Assembly: GCA_031285295.1 (NCBI GenBank)
Contig: JAITWK010000007.1
Location: 1-51,347, forward strand
DNA length: 51,347 nucleotides
Source of the DNA: Deltaproteobacteria bacterium
Lineage (GTDB): Bacteria > Desulfobacterota > Desulfovibrionia > Desulfovibrionales > Desulfovibrionaceae
Direction of reading: 5' to 3'
Below are positions 7,501 through 14,312 of this stretch, piece by piece. Under the pieces are notes generated by a model that worked only from the letters and a program-made list of their open reading frames with translations, was not told the origin of the DNA and ran no database searches. Each line of letters begins with the position of its first letter. The first letter of the stretch is position 1. Made by a program: the position numbers and the translations under genes.

Positions 7501-8025
7501 TTACGCCCTCGTTGCTTTTTCCCTCTTGGCTTTTGCTTCACGATCCGCGATGGCACCGAATGTCTGTGAGTCCGCAAACGGCGACACAAACACGTCCATA
7601 GACAGTTTATCCACCGCGTCCAGCAGGGCTGCCGGAGAGTCAAACCATTTTGTCACTGCCCGGCCCAAAATCGTGCCCGGTGCTTCAAAAAATCCGCGCA
7701 GGCCATAGATCGGCACCCCGGCATTGGCCGCCATGCCCACTTCGCAGGCCGCGTCCTGCCCGGCCGGGCCGATGTAAATGACCAAATCCGATGATGCCGC
7801 CGCCTGTGAGCAAAAATCATACACCCTGCTATAGGCAGCGCGGCTCATCCGCTCACGACGCTCTTCCAGAGGCATGTCCGGCGAAAGCGGAAATTCCGGC
7901 AACTTGCTCCAGTCCGCAATAATATGTCCGTCCTCCGTCAGTGCATCGCGCAGCAGCAGATAGGCGTGCAAATTGCGGTTGGCCGAGGTGGCGATATAGA
8001 TGTTGAGTCGCTTGGACGGTTTCAT
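7501..8025 (-). CDS. Nucleoside 2-deoxyribosyltransferase-like protein
   Basis: The start at 8025 has GGAGAAG 6-12 nt ahead; 174 residues. NIYIATSANRN at the start, LVIYIGPAGQDAACEVGMAANAGVPIYGL in the middle (the DxxxAxEvGxA pattern of the family's active site region) and a following large aromatic patch support the superfamily. It would act on nucleosides or modified nucleotides. It is the first gene after a strong terminator, so it may have its own promoter in the AT-rich gap 8040-8111. Confidence 0.7.
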   Translation of the reverse strand: MKPSKRLNIYIATSANRNLHAYLLLRDALTEDGHIIADWSKLPEFPLSPDMPLEERRERMSRAAYSRVYDFCSQAAASSDLVIYIGPAGQDAACEVGMAANAGVPIYGLRGFFEAPGTILGRAVTKWFDSPAALLDAVDKLSMDVFVSPFADSQTFGAIADREAKAKREKATRA

Positions 8026-8111
8026 TCTGGCTTCTCCGGGGTTACGCGGCCTCAAATACACGGTTAATTATATTAACGCTTTGAAATTACTAACTATTCT
8101 ATATTTTGTTT

Positions 8112-8152
8112 AAAAAAAAGCCTATGAAGCAGTAAAAACAGTTTACTGCTTC
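8112..8152 (-). terminator. Rho-independent terminator after the CII-like gene
   Basis: GAAGCAGTAAA (8126-8136) pairs perfectly with TTTACTGCTTC (8142-8152) around a 5-nt loop. On the minus strand it is followed within 5 nt by eight T residues. The stem overlaps the stop codon of the gene at 8143-8655. Confidence 0.8.
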
Positions 8153-8655
8153 AACCCTCCGTACTGCCGTTCATGCGTTACGCGGGCCAGCTTGGTCATG
8201 GCACAAATCGCCTCAATGGCATCCTGGCCTTCCTTGGTGATGCGCTCCAGCTGATCCTTGGGAATCTGCCCGTCAGAAATCGAAGCCGCTGTTTCCTGCA
8301 TGAATTCGGAAAATTCATGCACCGAACTGGCCAGGGTCTTGGCCAGTTCGCCGGAGCCTTCCGCCGCTTCCGGAATCCTGATGAATACCCCGCCGCGCTC
8401 CCTGGCCAGAAATTCAACGGGCGCGTCCGAGCCGCAAGCGTCCATGAGCGCCAGCAGTTTATCCACGCCCAGCTTGTGTCCGGCCTGGGCCGAAACTTCG
8501 GACATGCAGGTGTTGTAGTTGGTATAGCCCGCAAGCTCGGCGATTATGCGCCCAGAAAGCTTGGAAGGGGCCCGCAGCACCATTTGATGGCAAACTGCGG
8601 TAAGCGAAGGATAAGACTTGGCGGCGAAATTATTGGGCGCTGAATTATCTGACAT
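8143..8655 (-). CDS. Phage regulatory protein CII family (CP76-type)
   Basis: 170 residues with a GGAGAG ribosome-binding site. It fits the phage CII/CP76 regulator family: an N-terminal helix-turn-helix zone (AVCHQMVLRAPSKLSGRIIAEL around an atypical helix pair) and a helical C-terminal half (AKTLASSVHEFSEFMQETA) for multimerisation. Such proteins govern the lysis-lysogeny choice in P2- and Mu-like phages. It is the end of a short transcript with its own terminator. Confidence 0.75.
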   Translation of the reverse strand: MSDNSAPNNFAAKSYPSLTAVCHQMVLRAPSKLSGRIIAELAGYTNYNTCMSEVSAQAGHKLGVDKLLALMDACGSDAPVEFLARERGGVFIRIPEAAEGSGELAKTLASSVHEFSEFMQETAASISDGQIPKDQLERITKEGQDAIEAICAMTKLARVTHERQYGGLKQ

Positions 8656-8748
8656 GCTATTTCTCTCCTAAAAATTGCGAACTGGTTTGCATAAAAAATG
8701 GCCTCAAATGGATGTGAAAAAATTTATCCCGGTTTCGGTGTTCCTGCC

Positions 8749-9042
8749 TTACTGCTCTATGGGACTATGGAAGGAAATTGGAGTCACCGGAGGCCGCCCA
8801 AGGCTTTTTTGCACGGGCGCGGGCAGAATTTCTTCCGGCACACCGTAGGCGACAAGCTTGGCATGGTGTGCTGCCGGCATGTCGGATGAGCGCAAGTAAC
8901 GAGAGAGGACGTTTGGTGCAACTCCAACAACAGAAGCGAGGAAGGCAATGGTATGCCTCGTGCGCTTCATCCAGATTTCCCGCTTTTCATCGCGGGTAAG
9001 TTCAGCTATATCTTTGAAAGATAATGCTGCATTTGTATTCAT
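8749..9042 (-). CDS. Cro-like small HTH protein
   Basis: 97 residues from the ATG at 9042 (AAGGA upstream), ignoring the 5-residue longer frame. TIAFLASVVGVAPNVLSRYLRSS is a clear helix-turn-helix followed by a short helix pair and a proline-rich tail. Size and place next to the repressor control region suggest a Cro-type regulator transcribed leftward. Confidence 0.6.
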   Translation of the reverse strand: MNTNAALSFKDIAELTRDEKREIWMKRTRHTIAFLASVVGVAPNVLSRYLRSSDMPAAHHAKLVAYGVPEEILPAPVQKSLGRPPVTPISFHSPIEQ

Positions 9043-9061
9043 AACTTTCCTTTTCAAACTG

Positions 9062-9469
9062 TTACCAGGGGAATCTATGCGTTTTGCCTACCAAACGAAT
9101 GTCGGCATGTTTACGATTGCTCCGGACGGACGTGGTCGCTGGAACCTGTTTATGGACAGCGAGTGTCTTGGAAACTATGTCTCCGCAGAATCTGCGGCGG
9201 ATGATGTGTTTATGTGCGCGACAGGCTGTTGGGAATGGGATGAACAAGGTTCGGTCAGTCACCCTTGCGACCTGGGCGAATGGACACGGATACGATGACA
9301 AGGCGATAAGCTGATCGGACATGTCCTGCATCAGCTTCTGCCTTTTGCGTAGCTCTGCACGCCAATAAACGCCGATGCCCAGACTATCCAGAAGAACTAG
9401 CGCATCCTGGCCAAGATGTTTATCAATCAGGTTGCGCGGGGTGTCGGGGTAGTTAATCGGCGTTGACAT
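9062..9469 (-). CDS. Hypothetical protein, doubtful C-terminal half
   Basis: 135 residues with a good SD (GGAGAAG, 7 nt ahead). The first 55-60 residues (PINYPDTPRNLIDKHLG, YWRAELRKRQKLMQDMSD) look like a real helical protein. The rest is antisense to the better-supported gene at 9077-9298 and reads like a shadow. The true gene may be shorter or may have been disrupted. It would be the first gene of the leftward regulatory transcript. Confidence 0.35.
   Translation of the reverse strand: MSTPINYPDTPRNLIDKHLGQDALVLLDSLGIGVYWRAELRKRQKLMQDMSDQLIALSSYPCPFAQVARVTDRTLFIPFPTACRAHKHIIRRRFCGDIVSKTLAVHKQVPATTSVRSNRKHADIRLVGKTHRFPW
9077..9298 (+). CDS. Hypothetical small protein, rightward
   Basis: 73 residues from the ATG at 9077, with AGGGGA 5 nt ahead; the longer frame from 8948 runs antisense to the Cro-like gene and is discarded. 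The sequence (YQTNVGMFTIAPDGRGRW, SAESAADDVFMCATG, CWEWDE) looks like a small beta-rich domain of the kind seen in phage and host accessory proteins. It is antisense to the 3' half of the frame at 9062-9469; this one has the better composition. Confidence 0.5.
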   Translation: MRFAYQTNVGMFTIAPDGRGRWNLFMDSECLGNYVSAESAADDVFMCATGCWEWDEQGSVSHPCDLGEWTRIR

Positions 9470-9522
9470 AAAGAACTTCTCCTTGAGCGTAATACTGAAC
9501 TTGTGTGCTGAATTGATTAATG

Positions 9523-9536
9523 CGATAAATTTATCG
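9523..9536. promoter_or_regulatory. Palindromic operator, copy 1
   Basis: CGATAAATTTATCG is a perfect 14-bp palindrome in the divergent intergenic region between the leftward regulatory genes and the rightward repressor. It lies between a TTGCTT/CATTAA pair that could be a leftward promoter with a 17-bp spacer. Confidence 0.6.
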
Positions 9537-9557
9537 TTAAAGCAAGAGAAAATTTTC

Positions 9558-10034
9558 GTGAATCCATTAAAATTTACACAACACTATAAAATAATTTACG
9601 ATAAATTTATTTTTGTAGCTGGCGATTTATGGCCGCATAGTAATATTGGTTTTTCAAAATTTTTAGGCCATGATCATGACGGAAGGGTACGAGCTTGGAA
9701 AAAAGGCCAATGGCCTAGTGCGTATGACTGTTGGATTATCCACCAAAAGCTCGGCTTCAATCTACAATGGCTTTTAACTGGTGAAGGGGAAATGCTCCGA
9801 ACAGAAGGAGCGGAAACCGCCACCAAGCTTGGTGGCGCGGCTGATCCATCCGCCACGGATCAAGCTGCGAAGATTAACAAGCTGGAGGCGGAAATTAAAC
9901 GCTTGCAAAATGACTTACTGGTCAGCAAGGATGAGGTAATCGCGTTGTACAGGCAGCGTAGCAGCGAGCACCACGGGGATTTTTCCTCGCGGACAGGGAA
10001 TGCTCCCACTGGCGCTACTGCAACGAGCGATTAA
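9558..10034 (+). CDS. Phage repressor-like protein with HTH and coiled coil
   Basis: I take the GTG at 9558 (AAGAGAAA upstream); the TTG at 9483 has no SD. 158 residues. Residues about 25-75 (NIGFSKFLGHDHDGRVRAW ... WIIHQKLGFNLQWLLTGEG) match the CI-type HTH whose recognition helix is followed by the LGxxxxWLLTGEG element. A Leu/Lys-rich coiled coil (AAKINKLEAEIKRLQNDLLV) follows and the tail is low-complexity. It is divergent from the Cro/CII-like genes, so it is the likely lysogeny repressor. There is no LexA-type peptidase domain, so induction would not be by simple RecA-driven autocleavage. Confidence 0.7.
   Translation: MNPLKFTQHYKIIYDKFIFVAGDLWPHSNIGFSKFLGHDHDGRVRAWKKGQWPSAYDCWIIHQKLGFNLQWLLTGEGEMLRTEGAETATKLGGAADPSATDQAAKINKLEAEIKRLQNDLLVSKDEVIALYRQRSSEHHGDFSSRTGNAPTGATATSD
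9599..9612. promoter_or_regulatory. Palindromic operator, imperfect copy 2
   Basis: CGATAAATTTATTT matches the palindrome at 9523-9536 in 12 of 14 positions. It lies just inside the repressor frame, 76 bp from the first copy, which would allow autoregulation by looping or roadblock. Confidence 0.4.
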
Positions 10035-10099
10035 TCCCCATGCAATGAATCGGAAGCTTGGGCAGTAAGTAGACGGAAATAAAAAAATCGGAGGTAGCC

Positions 10100-10738
10100 A
10101 TGCCCGATTTGATATTACAGTATTATGTCCAGGGCAGCGCCGCTAAACCATATTTGGTTACTTTTGAGGATGAAGGACAAGGCTTGAAAGCCTTTTGTTC
10201 CTGTCCGGCCGGAAAAAGAGGCGGGTTATTCTGCAAACATGTAGCGGCTCTCTTGAATGGAGATGTTTCCAAGCTCGTGGCACCGTCTGATAATATCGCA
10301 GACCTTATAGCCAGAGCCGATGGGTCGCCATTACTGGAAAAGGCGTGCGCACATATTCCTGCAAAACAAAAAATTCAGCCTTTGGCGGATGTCGGCTCCA
10401 TAAAGGACATCTCTGATCTTATAGTTCCATTGCTATCAAAAACCAAATTTTGGAGCGAATATGAAACCAAAGAAGACGGTTACGAGTCTTTGACCGTTTT
10501 CGAGCGAAAAATGTACAAAAATGGAAATTTCTATAAAAATCCCACCAGACGGACAGCTATCTCCTATGAACCTATCGTGTATCTACCTGTTTATGACGTA
10601 GAAACAGATGAGATGCGAGACACAGCAATTGAAAAACGAACGCTTCCATATTTGGTTGACGGCACCAATTACGGAAAAATTGAAACAGCGGGTGCAAAAT
10701 TTATGGAAAAACTGAAATTTATTCTTGCCGCCAGATAA
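10100..10738 (+). CDS. SWIM zinc-finger protein
   Basis: 212 residues with GGAGG 5-9 nt ahead of ATG. FCSCPAGKRGGLFCKHVAALL at residues about 32-52 is a SWIM zinc finger (CxC...CxH), a DNA/protein-binding module. The C-terminal 120 residues are rich in Lys, Tyr and Asp and are not of a family I recognise. It is lower in G+C than the structural genes and lies with hicAB in a stretch that looks like lysogenic cargo. Expression from the prophage is likely because it follows the repressor in the same direction. Confidence 0.7.
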   Translation: MPDLILQYYVQGSAAKPYLVTFEDEGQGLKAFCSCPAGKRGGLFCKHVAALLNGDVSKLVAPSDNIADLIARADGSPLLEKACAHIPAKQKIQPLADVGSIKDISDLIVPLLSKTKFWSEYETKEDGYESLTVFERKMYKNGNFYKNPTRRTAISYEPIVYLPVYDVETDEMRDTAIEKRTLPYLVDGTNYGKIETAGAKFMEKLKFILAAR

Positions 10739-10756
10739 ATCAAACTGAAAAACAAC

Positions 10757-10782
10757 AAGGCCGAGCAACTACGCCCGGCCTT
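10757..10782. terminator. Bidirectional terminator between the SWIM gene and hicB
   Basis: AAGGCCG (10757-10763) pairs with CGGCCTT (10776-10782). T-rich tracts follow on both strands (TTGTTGTTTTT leftward). The two genes converge on it. Confidence 0.65.
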
Positions 10783-10803
10783 CGATTTTCAGTCCCATCA
10801 AAC

Positions 10804-11235
10804 TCAGATGTACTGGCGGTTCTCATACTCGCTGGCGGCAACCGCCAGAAAGCCGGAACGGGTCATGCCAGCCACCTTGGCCTTGCGGTCAATCATATCC
10901 AGCTTGTACTGGCTGAACGATACCGCAACCTTTTTGATCTGCGTGTCCAAATTGGGTGACGGCACCGGGTGCATTTCCGTACCTTCGGGCAGTTCGCCCA
11001 AGCCGAGTCCGGCATATTGTTCCCGTAATTTTTCCAGGGCTTTTTCTTTGGAACTGGGCGCGGGGATGTCGTCACCATCATCCGCCAGGGCCATTACATG
11101 GCTGCTCACGGCTTCAATGGACATGGCAAACGCGCCTTCCAGTGTGGCTCCTTCGGTATTGCAGCCCGGAAGGTCGGGAAACAGCACGGCATAAGCGCCG
11201 TCAGAGGGAATAAATCCAGCGTAATACACAGGCAT
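10804..11235 (-). CDS. hicB: HicB-family antitoxin
   Basis: 143 residues. The N-terminal half (YYAGFIPSDGAYAVLFPDLPGC, TLEGAFAMSIEAV) is the HicB partial RNase-H-like fold. The C-terminal half (TQIKKVAVSFSQYKLDMID, AGMTRSGFLAVAASEY) is a ribbon-helix-helix DNA-binding domain. It neutralises HicA and represses the pair's promoter. It follows hicA by 45 bp. The N-terminal domain precedes the RHH domain, the usual order. Confidence 0.92.
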   Translation of the reverse strand: MPVYYAGFIPSDGAYAVLFPDLPGCNTEGATLEGAFAMSIEAVSSHVMALADDGDDIPAPSSKEKALEKLREQYAGLGLGELPEGTEMHPVPSPNLDTQIKKVAVSFSQYKLDMIDRKAKVAGMTRSGFLAVAASEYENRQYI

Positions 11236-11280
11236 GGTATCCTCCTGTTATTCAGGTAGCGAGCGGCCAGGGGTTGCCCC

Positions 11281-11472
11281 CTAGCTCATGCTCACTCCTG
11301 ATTGTTTTTCAATGTTTTTGAGGGTTACAGGGTTGAGGTCTCCGGGATGCCAAGGAACTTGCACTTTGCCCGGCTTGCTTGGGTGTTTGTAGTTCCGGTG
11401 GCTTGTTTGTCCACCTGGGAGTTCAAACCATCCGTCCGCCTCCAGCCGTCTTTTCACTTCCTTTGATTTCAT
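11281..11472 (-). CDS. hicA: HicA-family mRNA interferase toxin
   Basis: 63 residues, the normal length. It has the dsRBD-like HicA signature: KRRLEADGWFELPGGQTSH with catalytic H25 followed by RNYKHP, then VQVPWHPGDLNPVTLKNIEKQSG. It cleaves mRNA during translation unless bound by HicB. SD GGAGGGAG directly ahead. The toxin-first order is typical. Confidence 0.93.
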   Translation of the reverse strand: MKSKEVKRRLEADGWFELPGGQTSHRNYKHPSKPGKVQVPWHPGDLNPVTLKNIEKQSGVSMS

Positions 11473-11492
11473 TCTCCCTCCCTGTTAAAAAT

Positions 11493-11521
11493 ACAGTATG
11501 GAAAATTTATATACTTGTCAA
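11493..11521 (-). promoter_or_regulatory. hicAB promoter
   Basis: On the minus strand TTGACA (11516-11521) and TACTGT (11493-11498) are 17 bp apart, 20 bp ahead of the hicA ATG. The flanking ATACAGTAT palindromic element overlaps the -10 box and could be the HicB operator. Confidence 0.65.
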
Positions 11522-11550
11522 GCGTTGGTATGGAAAAAAGATATAAAACT

Positions 11551-11583
11551 GCAAATAAAAAAGGCCGAGCGCCACGCCCGGCC
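11551..11583 (-). terminator. Rho-independent terminator
   Basis: GGCCG (11563-11567) pairs with CGGCC (11579-11583), with a GCG/CGC inner stem. On the minus strand TTTTTTATTTG follows at once. It ends the transcript of the small gene at 11612-11857 and closely resembles the terminator at 10757-10782. Confidence 0.8.
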
Positions 11584-11611
11584 CAACACAAACTTTCACC
11601 TTGTTCTCCTA

Positions 11612-11857
11612 TTACGCTGCTTGTCCCTTTTTTCCTGCGTATCTGGCCAGCACCATGTTGGTGCGGGTGGAAAAGCCGATCCAGTCGCCATTATCATCAT
11701 AACCACGGGCGGCCAGTTCATATTCCAGCAGTTCCTTTACATCCACTTCACCCCTGGAAACGGCGCAGAGGAACTTGAGGCTTAAGCCCTGAATGCCGCC
11801 AAAGTCATGATCCAGCGAGAGTTCCAGGGCGGGGTCGATAATAGCTGCGTAACTCAT
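11612..11857 (-). CDS. Hypothetical small protein
   Basis: 81 residues, with AAGGAGTTA ahead of the ATG. The sequence (ALELSLDHDFGGIQGLSLKFLCAV, VKELLEYELAARGYDDNGDWIGFST) is compact and helical with a charged C-terminus. I recognise no family. It has its own terminator downstream and stands between hicAB and the XRE/DGR block. Confidence 0.6.
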   Translation of the reverse strand: MSYAAIIDPALELSLDHDFGGIQGLSLKFLCAVSRGEVDVKELLEYELAARGYDDNGDWIGFSTRTNMVLARYAGKKGQAA

Positions 11858-11982
11858 GACTAACTCCTTGGTGTTGTTGGTGTTATCTTGCGTTGAAACC
11901 CTTTGAACTTACTATCAAAAACAAGCCAAGTTCTTTCTGGCCAAGCCGGAATCTTTCTTGCGAAGTTTTTGCAGTTTGCCGG

Positions 11983-12082
11983 GGCCGCGCACGCTTGCCC
12001 CGGTTCGTCAGCCATTACCCTCTTCGGACAGGGGACGAAGGGGCTGGCATGCGGCTGCCGGAGGCTCCGGCAACGTGCGGCC
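11983..12082. ncRNA. Structured element downstream of the XRE gene
   Basis: Three stems are visible. The outer stem is GGCCG(CG)CACG (11983-11993) with CGTGCGGCC (12074-12082). A first branch is GCCCC-TTCGTC (11997-12009, 2-nt bulge) with GACGAAGGGGC (12034-12044). A second branch is the near-perfect palindrome TGCCGGAG/CTCCGGCA (12056-12072). The arrangement matches that at 6126-6224, though the sequences differ. It sits at the 3' end of the RT-XRE transcript and may be a processing or termination structure. Confidence 0.4.
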
Positions 12083-12093
12083 GCCTGCCAAAA

Positions 12094-12390
12094 TTAAAAA
12101 AGACTGCCCTGGCTGGCTCCATCGCCGGGGTAGTCGGTGCGGTTTTGCTCATGCTGCGCGTAACGCTCGGCAATGCGGTTCAGCATATCCCCTGGGCTGG
12201 CATTAAGCGCAATGGCCACGCGGATGAGCATTTCGATTGATGGGTAGCGTTTGCCGGATTCCAGCATGGAAATATATGATGTGCTCATATCCATGCGGTC
12301 GGCTAGAGCGTCTTGCGAAAGATTGGCCTGTTGGCGAAATTCCCTAATGATTACACCAACGGATGACAGTTTTTTGCGTACAGTCCTCAT
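12094..12390 (-). CDS. XRE-family HTH regulator adjacent to the DGR
   Basis: 98 residues. IIREFRQQANLSQDALADRMDMSTSYISMLESGKRYPSIEMLIRVAIAL covers a complete five-helix XRE domain at residues about 14-64. The tail is short and polar. It starts 36 bp after the reverse transcriptase stop, in the same direction, so it is probably transcribed with the DGR core and could regulate it. It may equally be an independent phage regulator. Confidence 0.8.
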   Translation of the reverse strand: MRTVRKKLSSVGVIIREFRQQANLSQDALADRMDMSTSYISMLESGKRYPSIEMLIRVAIALNASPGDMLNRIAERYAQHEQNRTDYPGDGASQGSLF

Positions 12391-12425
12391 GGCCGGTGTG
12401 ATAGCGGGATCAGTAAAAACCTACC

Positions 12426-13466
12426 TCAATCATCTGAGTGAAATTCCGCATCCGCAGGCGAAATTAACACCAGGCGCTCCAGGGCGCTCAGCAGCGAGCG
12501 ATAGCCGTTGCAGTGGCGCATATAACCCACAAAGGACGCCACAATCGAGCGCACGGTGGCCTGATCCACGCCGCCCCGGTGGTAAAGCCTGGTCAGCCCG
12601 GCAAAGCGTTTTTTCGCCCGCTGCACGTTGCGCCTGCGCGGTTTTTTACTCTGCGGCCAGTGCCGGTAGCCAACAAAGTCAACGCCCTGGCAGAGGGAAA
12701 ACACGGCAGTTTTCGGGTTCAGGCGCAAATGCAGTTCGCCTGCCAAAAACGTTTCGATCAACCCCAGCAGCCGCCAAAGCTCTTTTTTATCCCGATGCAG
12801 GATGATGAAGTCATCCATGTAGCGCACATAATATTGCACGCCGAGGCCGTCCTTGACGTAATGATCCAGCCTGTCCAGATAGACGTTGGCAAAAAGCTGG
12901 CTGGTCAGCGCCCCGATGGGCAGTCCGCACTCCAGCTCGCCGCCCGTCACCAGATTGCCAATCAGGGCCAGCATACGCCTGTCGCCAATAACGCGGCCAA
13001 TGGCATTCAGCAGCACGGCATGGTTGATGGAAGGGAAGTATCTGGAAATATCCGCCTTCAGGGCGTAGCCTTGGCCATCCTGCTCACGCAGCATGGCCGT
13101 CATGCGCTGGCTGGCCGCATGTGTGCCTTTACCTTTGCGGCAAGCGTAGCTGTGGCTGATAAAACGCCGCTCGAACAGCGGCTCGATAATCTGCACAATG
13201 GCGTGATGCACAACCCGATCCCGAAAGCAGGGCGCACTGATCAGGCGTTTTTTTGGCTCATGAACGTAAAAATTGCGGTAGTGGCCGGGCCTCCACTGGC
13301 CGCTTTGCAGCAGCGCCCGTGTCGCCTGGATATTTTCTTCCTGCCGCGCAGCGTACTTCAAAACCTCGGTGCGAAAGCGTTTGCCGCTGGAGGCTTCCTT
13401 CAGTGCGCGTTTAAAATTTTCCCGCTCCATAAAGGCAGGCCAGAGATTTTTTGCCGTATGAGCCAT
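12426..13466 (-). CDS. Diversity-generating retroelement reverse transcriptase
   Basis: 346 residues, the usual DGR RT length. Group II-like RT domains in order: RDRVVHHAIVQIIEPLFE (residues 82-99), ADISRYFPSI with D139, GLPIGALTSQLFANVYLDRL (181-200, the DGR-type IGxxxSQ in place of retroviral QGxxxSP), and YMDD catalytic motif at 216-219, followed by a basic thumb (SKKPRRRNVQRAKKRF). With Avd it copies the template RNA into cDNA, misincorporating opposite adenine, and the cDNA replaces the variable repeat. The template repeat lies 200 bp upstream. SD is weak. Confidence 0.95.
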   Translation of the reverse strand: MAHTAKNLWPAFMERENFKRALKEASSGKRFRTEVLKYAARQEENIQATRALLQSGQWRPGHYRNFYVHEPKKRLISAPCFRDRVVHHAIVQIIEPLFERRFISHSYACRKGKGTHAASQRMTAMLREQDGQGYALKADISRYFPSINHAVLLNAIGRVIGDRRMLALIGNLVTGGELECGLPIGALTSQLFANVYLDRLDHYVKDGLGVQYYVRYMDDFIILHRDKKELWRLLGLIETFLAGELHLRLNPKTAVFSLCQGVDFVGYRHWPQSKKPRRRNVQRAKKRFAGLTRLYHRGGVDQATVRSIVASFVGYMRHCNGYRSLLSALERLVLISPADAEFHSDD

Positions 13467-13665
13467 GCATCTGCCTATCCGTTAAAATTTGGCCCCTGCC
13501 GCGTTCGACTTTCAGCATATTTCATGCTCAAAGCTACCAGCCGCAGGAGGCCCGGTTACGTTCCCCCTGGGCGTTGGCCCGTGCGGGGAGGGGAGCGGCC
13601 CCCTTTTCCCTCACGCACCGTCCCTGGCACCGTGGCCCCAGGGCTTCTGGCGAAAATGAGGGGAG

Positions 13666-13775
13666 AGCGGGGCGGAAGCCGATATTGCCATTCGCATTCG
13701 TGCGGGCGTTATTGAGGTTGAGCGCAAACAACCCCGCATTAGCGCCATTGTTATAATCGCCGCCGCGAATCGGGA
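13666..13775 (-). repeat. DGR template repeat (TR)
   Basis: 110 bp that match the variable repeat (14379-14488, constant offset 713 bp) except at nine positions. All nine are T on the plus strand, that is A on the coding strand. The 87 non-adenine positions are unchanged; about 14 of the 23 adenines are also unchanged. The mutated codons in TR are AAT/AAC (four), GAT (one) and ATT (one), the AAY bias expected for a DGR. It lies between Avd and RT, the classical place. Confidence 0.96.
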
Positions 13776-13781
13776 GCAACA

Positions 13782-14186
13782 CTAACGGGCCGTCCCCCTA
13801 TCGGCCAGCATGGCGCTGTTGCGCTTTTTTAAGCCGCCGATAATCCGCCCGATCTCCAATATGAGATCGGAAATATGGTCAAAGCGCCTTTCCGGCACGA
13901 TTTTCATTTTTACCGCCAGACGCAGCTGGGCCAGCAAAATTTCCTTTTGCGCGTCCAGGGTCAGCAGTTGCGGCAAACGGTTGCCGCTGTTGTAGGTCAG
14001 GCGCACAATATCCGCCTGTACGTCCCAAAGCAGCGCGTCCAGACGCTCGCCCAGGGTGAAGAGGTGCCGCTTGCCCATGTGCGCCAGCACGTTATTGTGC
14101 AGGTACAGGGCCAAGTCCTCCCACTTTTGCTGCAACAGCAGGCCGCCTGTGCCTGGAGCGGCTTTTCTCGCTTGATTTTCGTACAT
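13782..14186 (-). CDS. avd: DGR accessory variability determinant (Avd)
   Basis: 134 residues, four predicted helices: WEDLALYLHNNVLAHMGKR, LGERLDALLWDVQADIVRL, LLTLDAQKEILLAQLRLAV and FDHISDLILEIGRIIGGLKK. This is the 23S-intervening-protein-like bundle of Avd, which forms a pentameric basic barrel that binds RT and the TR RNA. The basic residues along the helices fit that role. It ends with TAG overlapping a GTG that opens a frame through TR. Position between the variable protein and TR is typical. Confidence 0.9.
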   Translation of the reverse strand: MYENQARKAAPGTGGLLLQQKWEDLALYLHNNVLAHMGKRHLFTLGERLDALLWDVQADIVRLTYNSGNRLPQLLTLDAQKEILLAQLRLAVKMKIVPERRFDHISDLILEIGRIIGGLKKRNSAMLADRGTAR

Positions 14187-14250
14187 ATCGGACGGCGCTT
14201 GTAGCTAAAAATAACGCTCCGCGCCTTAATCATGTAAGTGAACAATCCAG

Positions 14251-14312
14251 AAAAAAAATTTCGACGCCTACGGCGTAAAAGAGCCCGCAGGCGGTTCGGC
14301 CAACCTGCGGGC
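14251..14312 (-). terminator. Tandem terminator after the variable protein gene
   Basis: GCCCGCAGG (14283-14291) pairs with CCTGCGGGC (14304-14312) and is followed on the minus strand by TCTTTT. ACGCC/GGCGT (14264-14268/14272-14276) is followed by eight T residues. The pair separates the late tail operon from avd, TR and RT. Confidence 0.75.

Noticed and set aside
10757..11583. A CRISPR-like or mobile repeat from the two similar hairpins GGCCGAGC...CGCCCGGCC
   Set aside because: Only two copies, each correctly placed as a terminator with a T run.
12426..13466. RT as a retron, group II intron or Abi-type defence RT
   Set aside because: The IGxxxSQ motif, adjacent Avd and the adenine-specific TR/VR pair identify a DGR; there is no msr/msd structure or intron maturase domain.
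12513..13715. 400-residue rightward frame antisense to the RT
   Set aside because: It is the antisense shadow of a protein with all RT motifs; composition is atypical and it has no SD.
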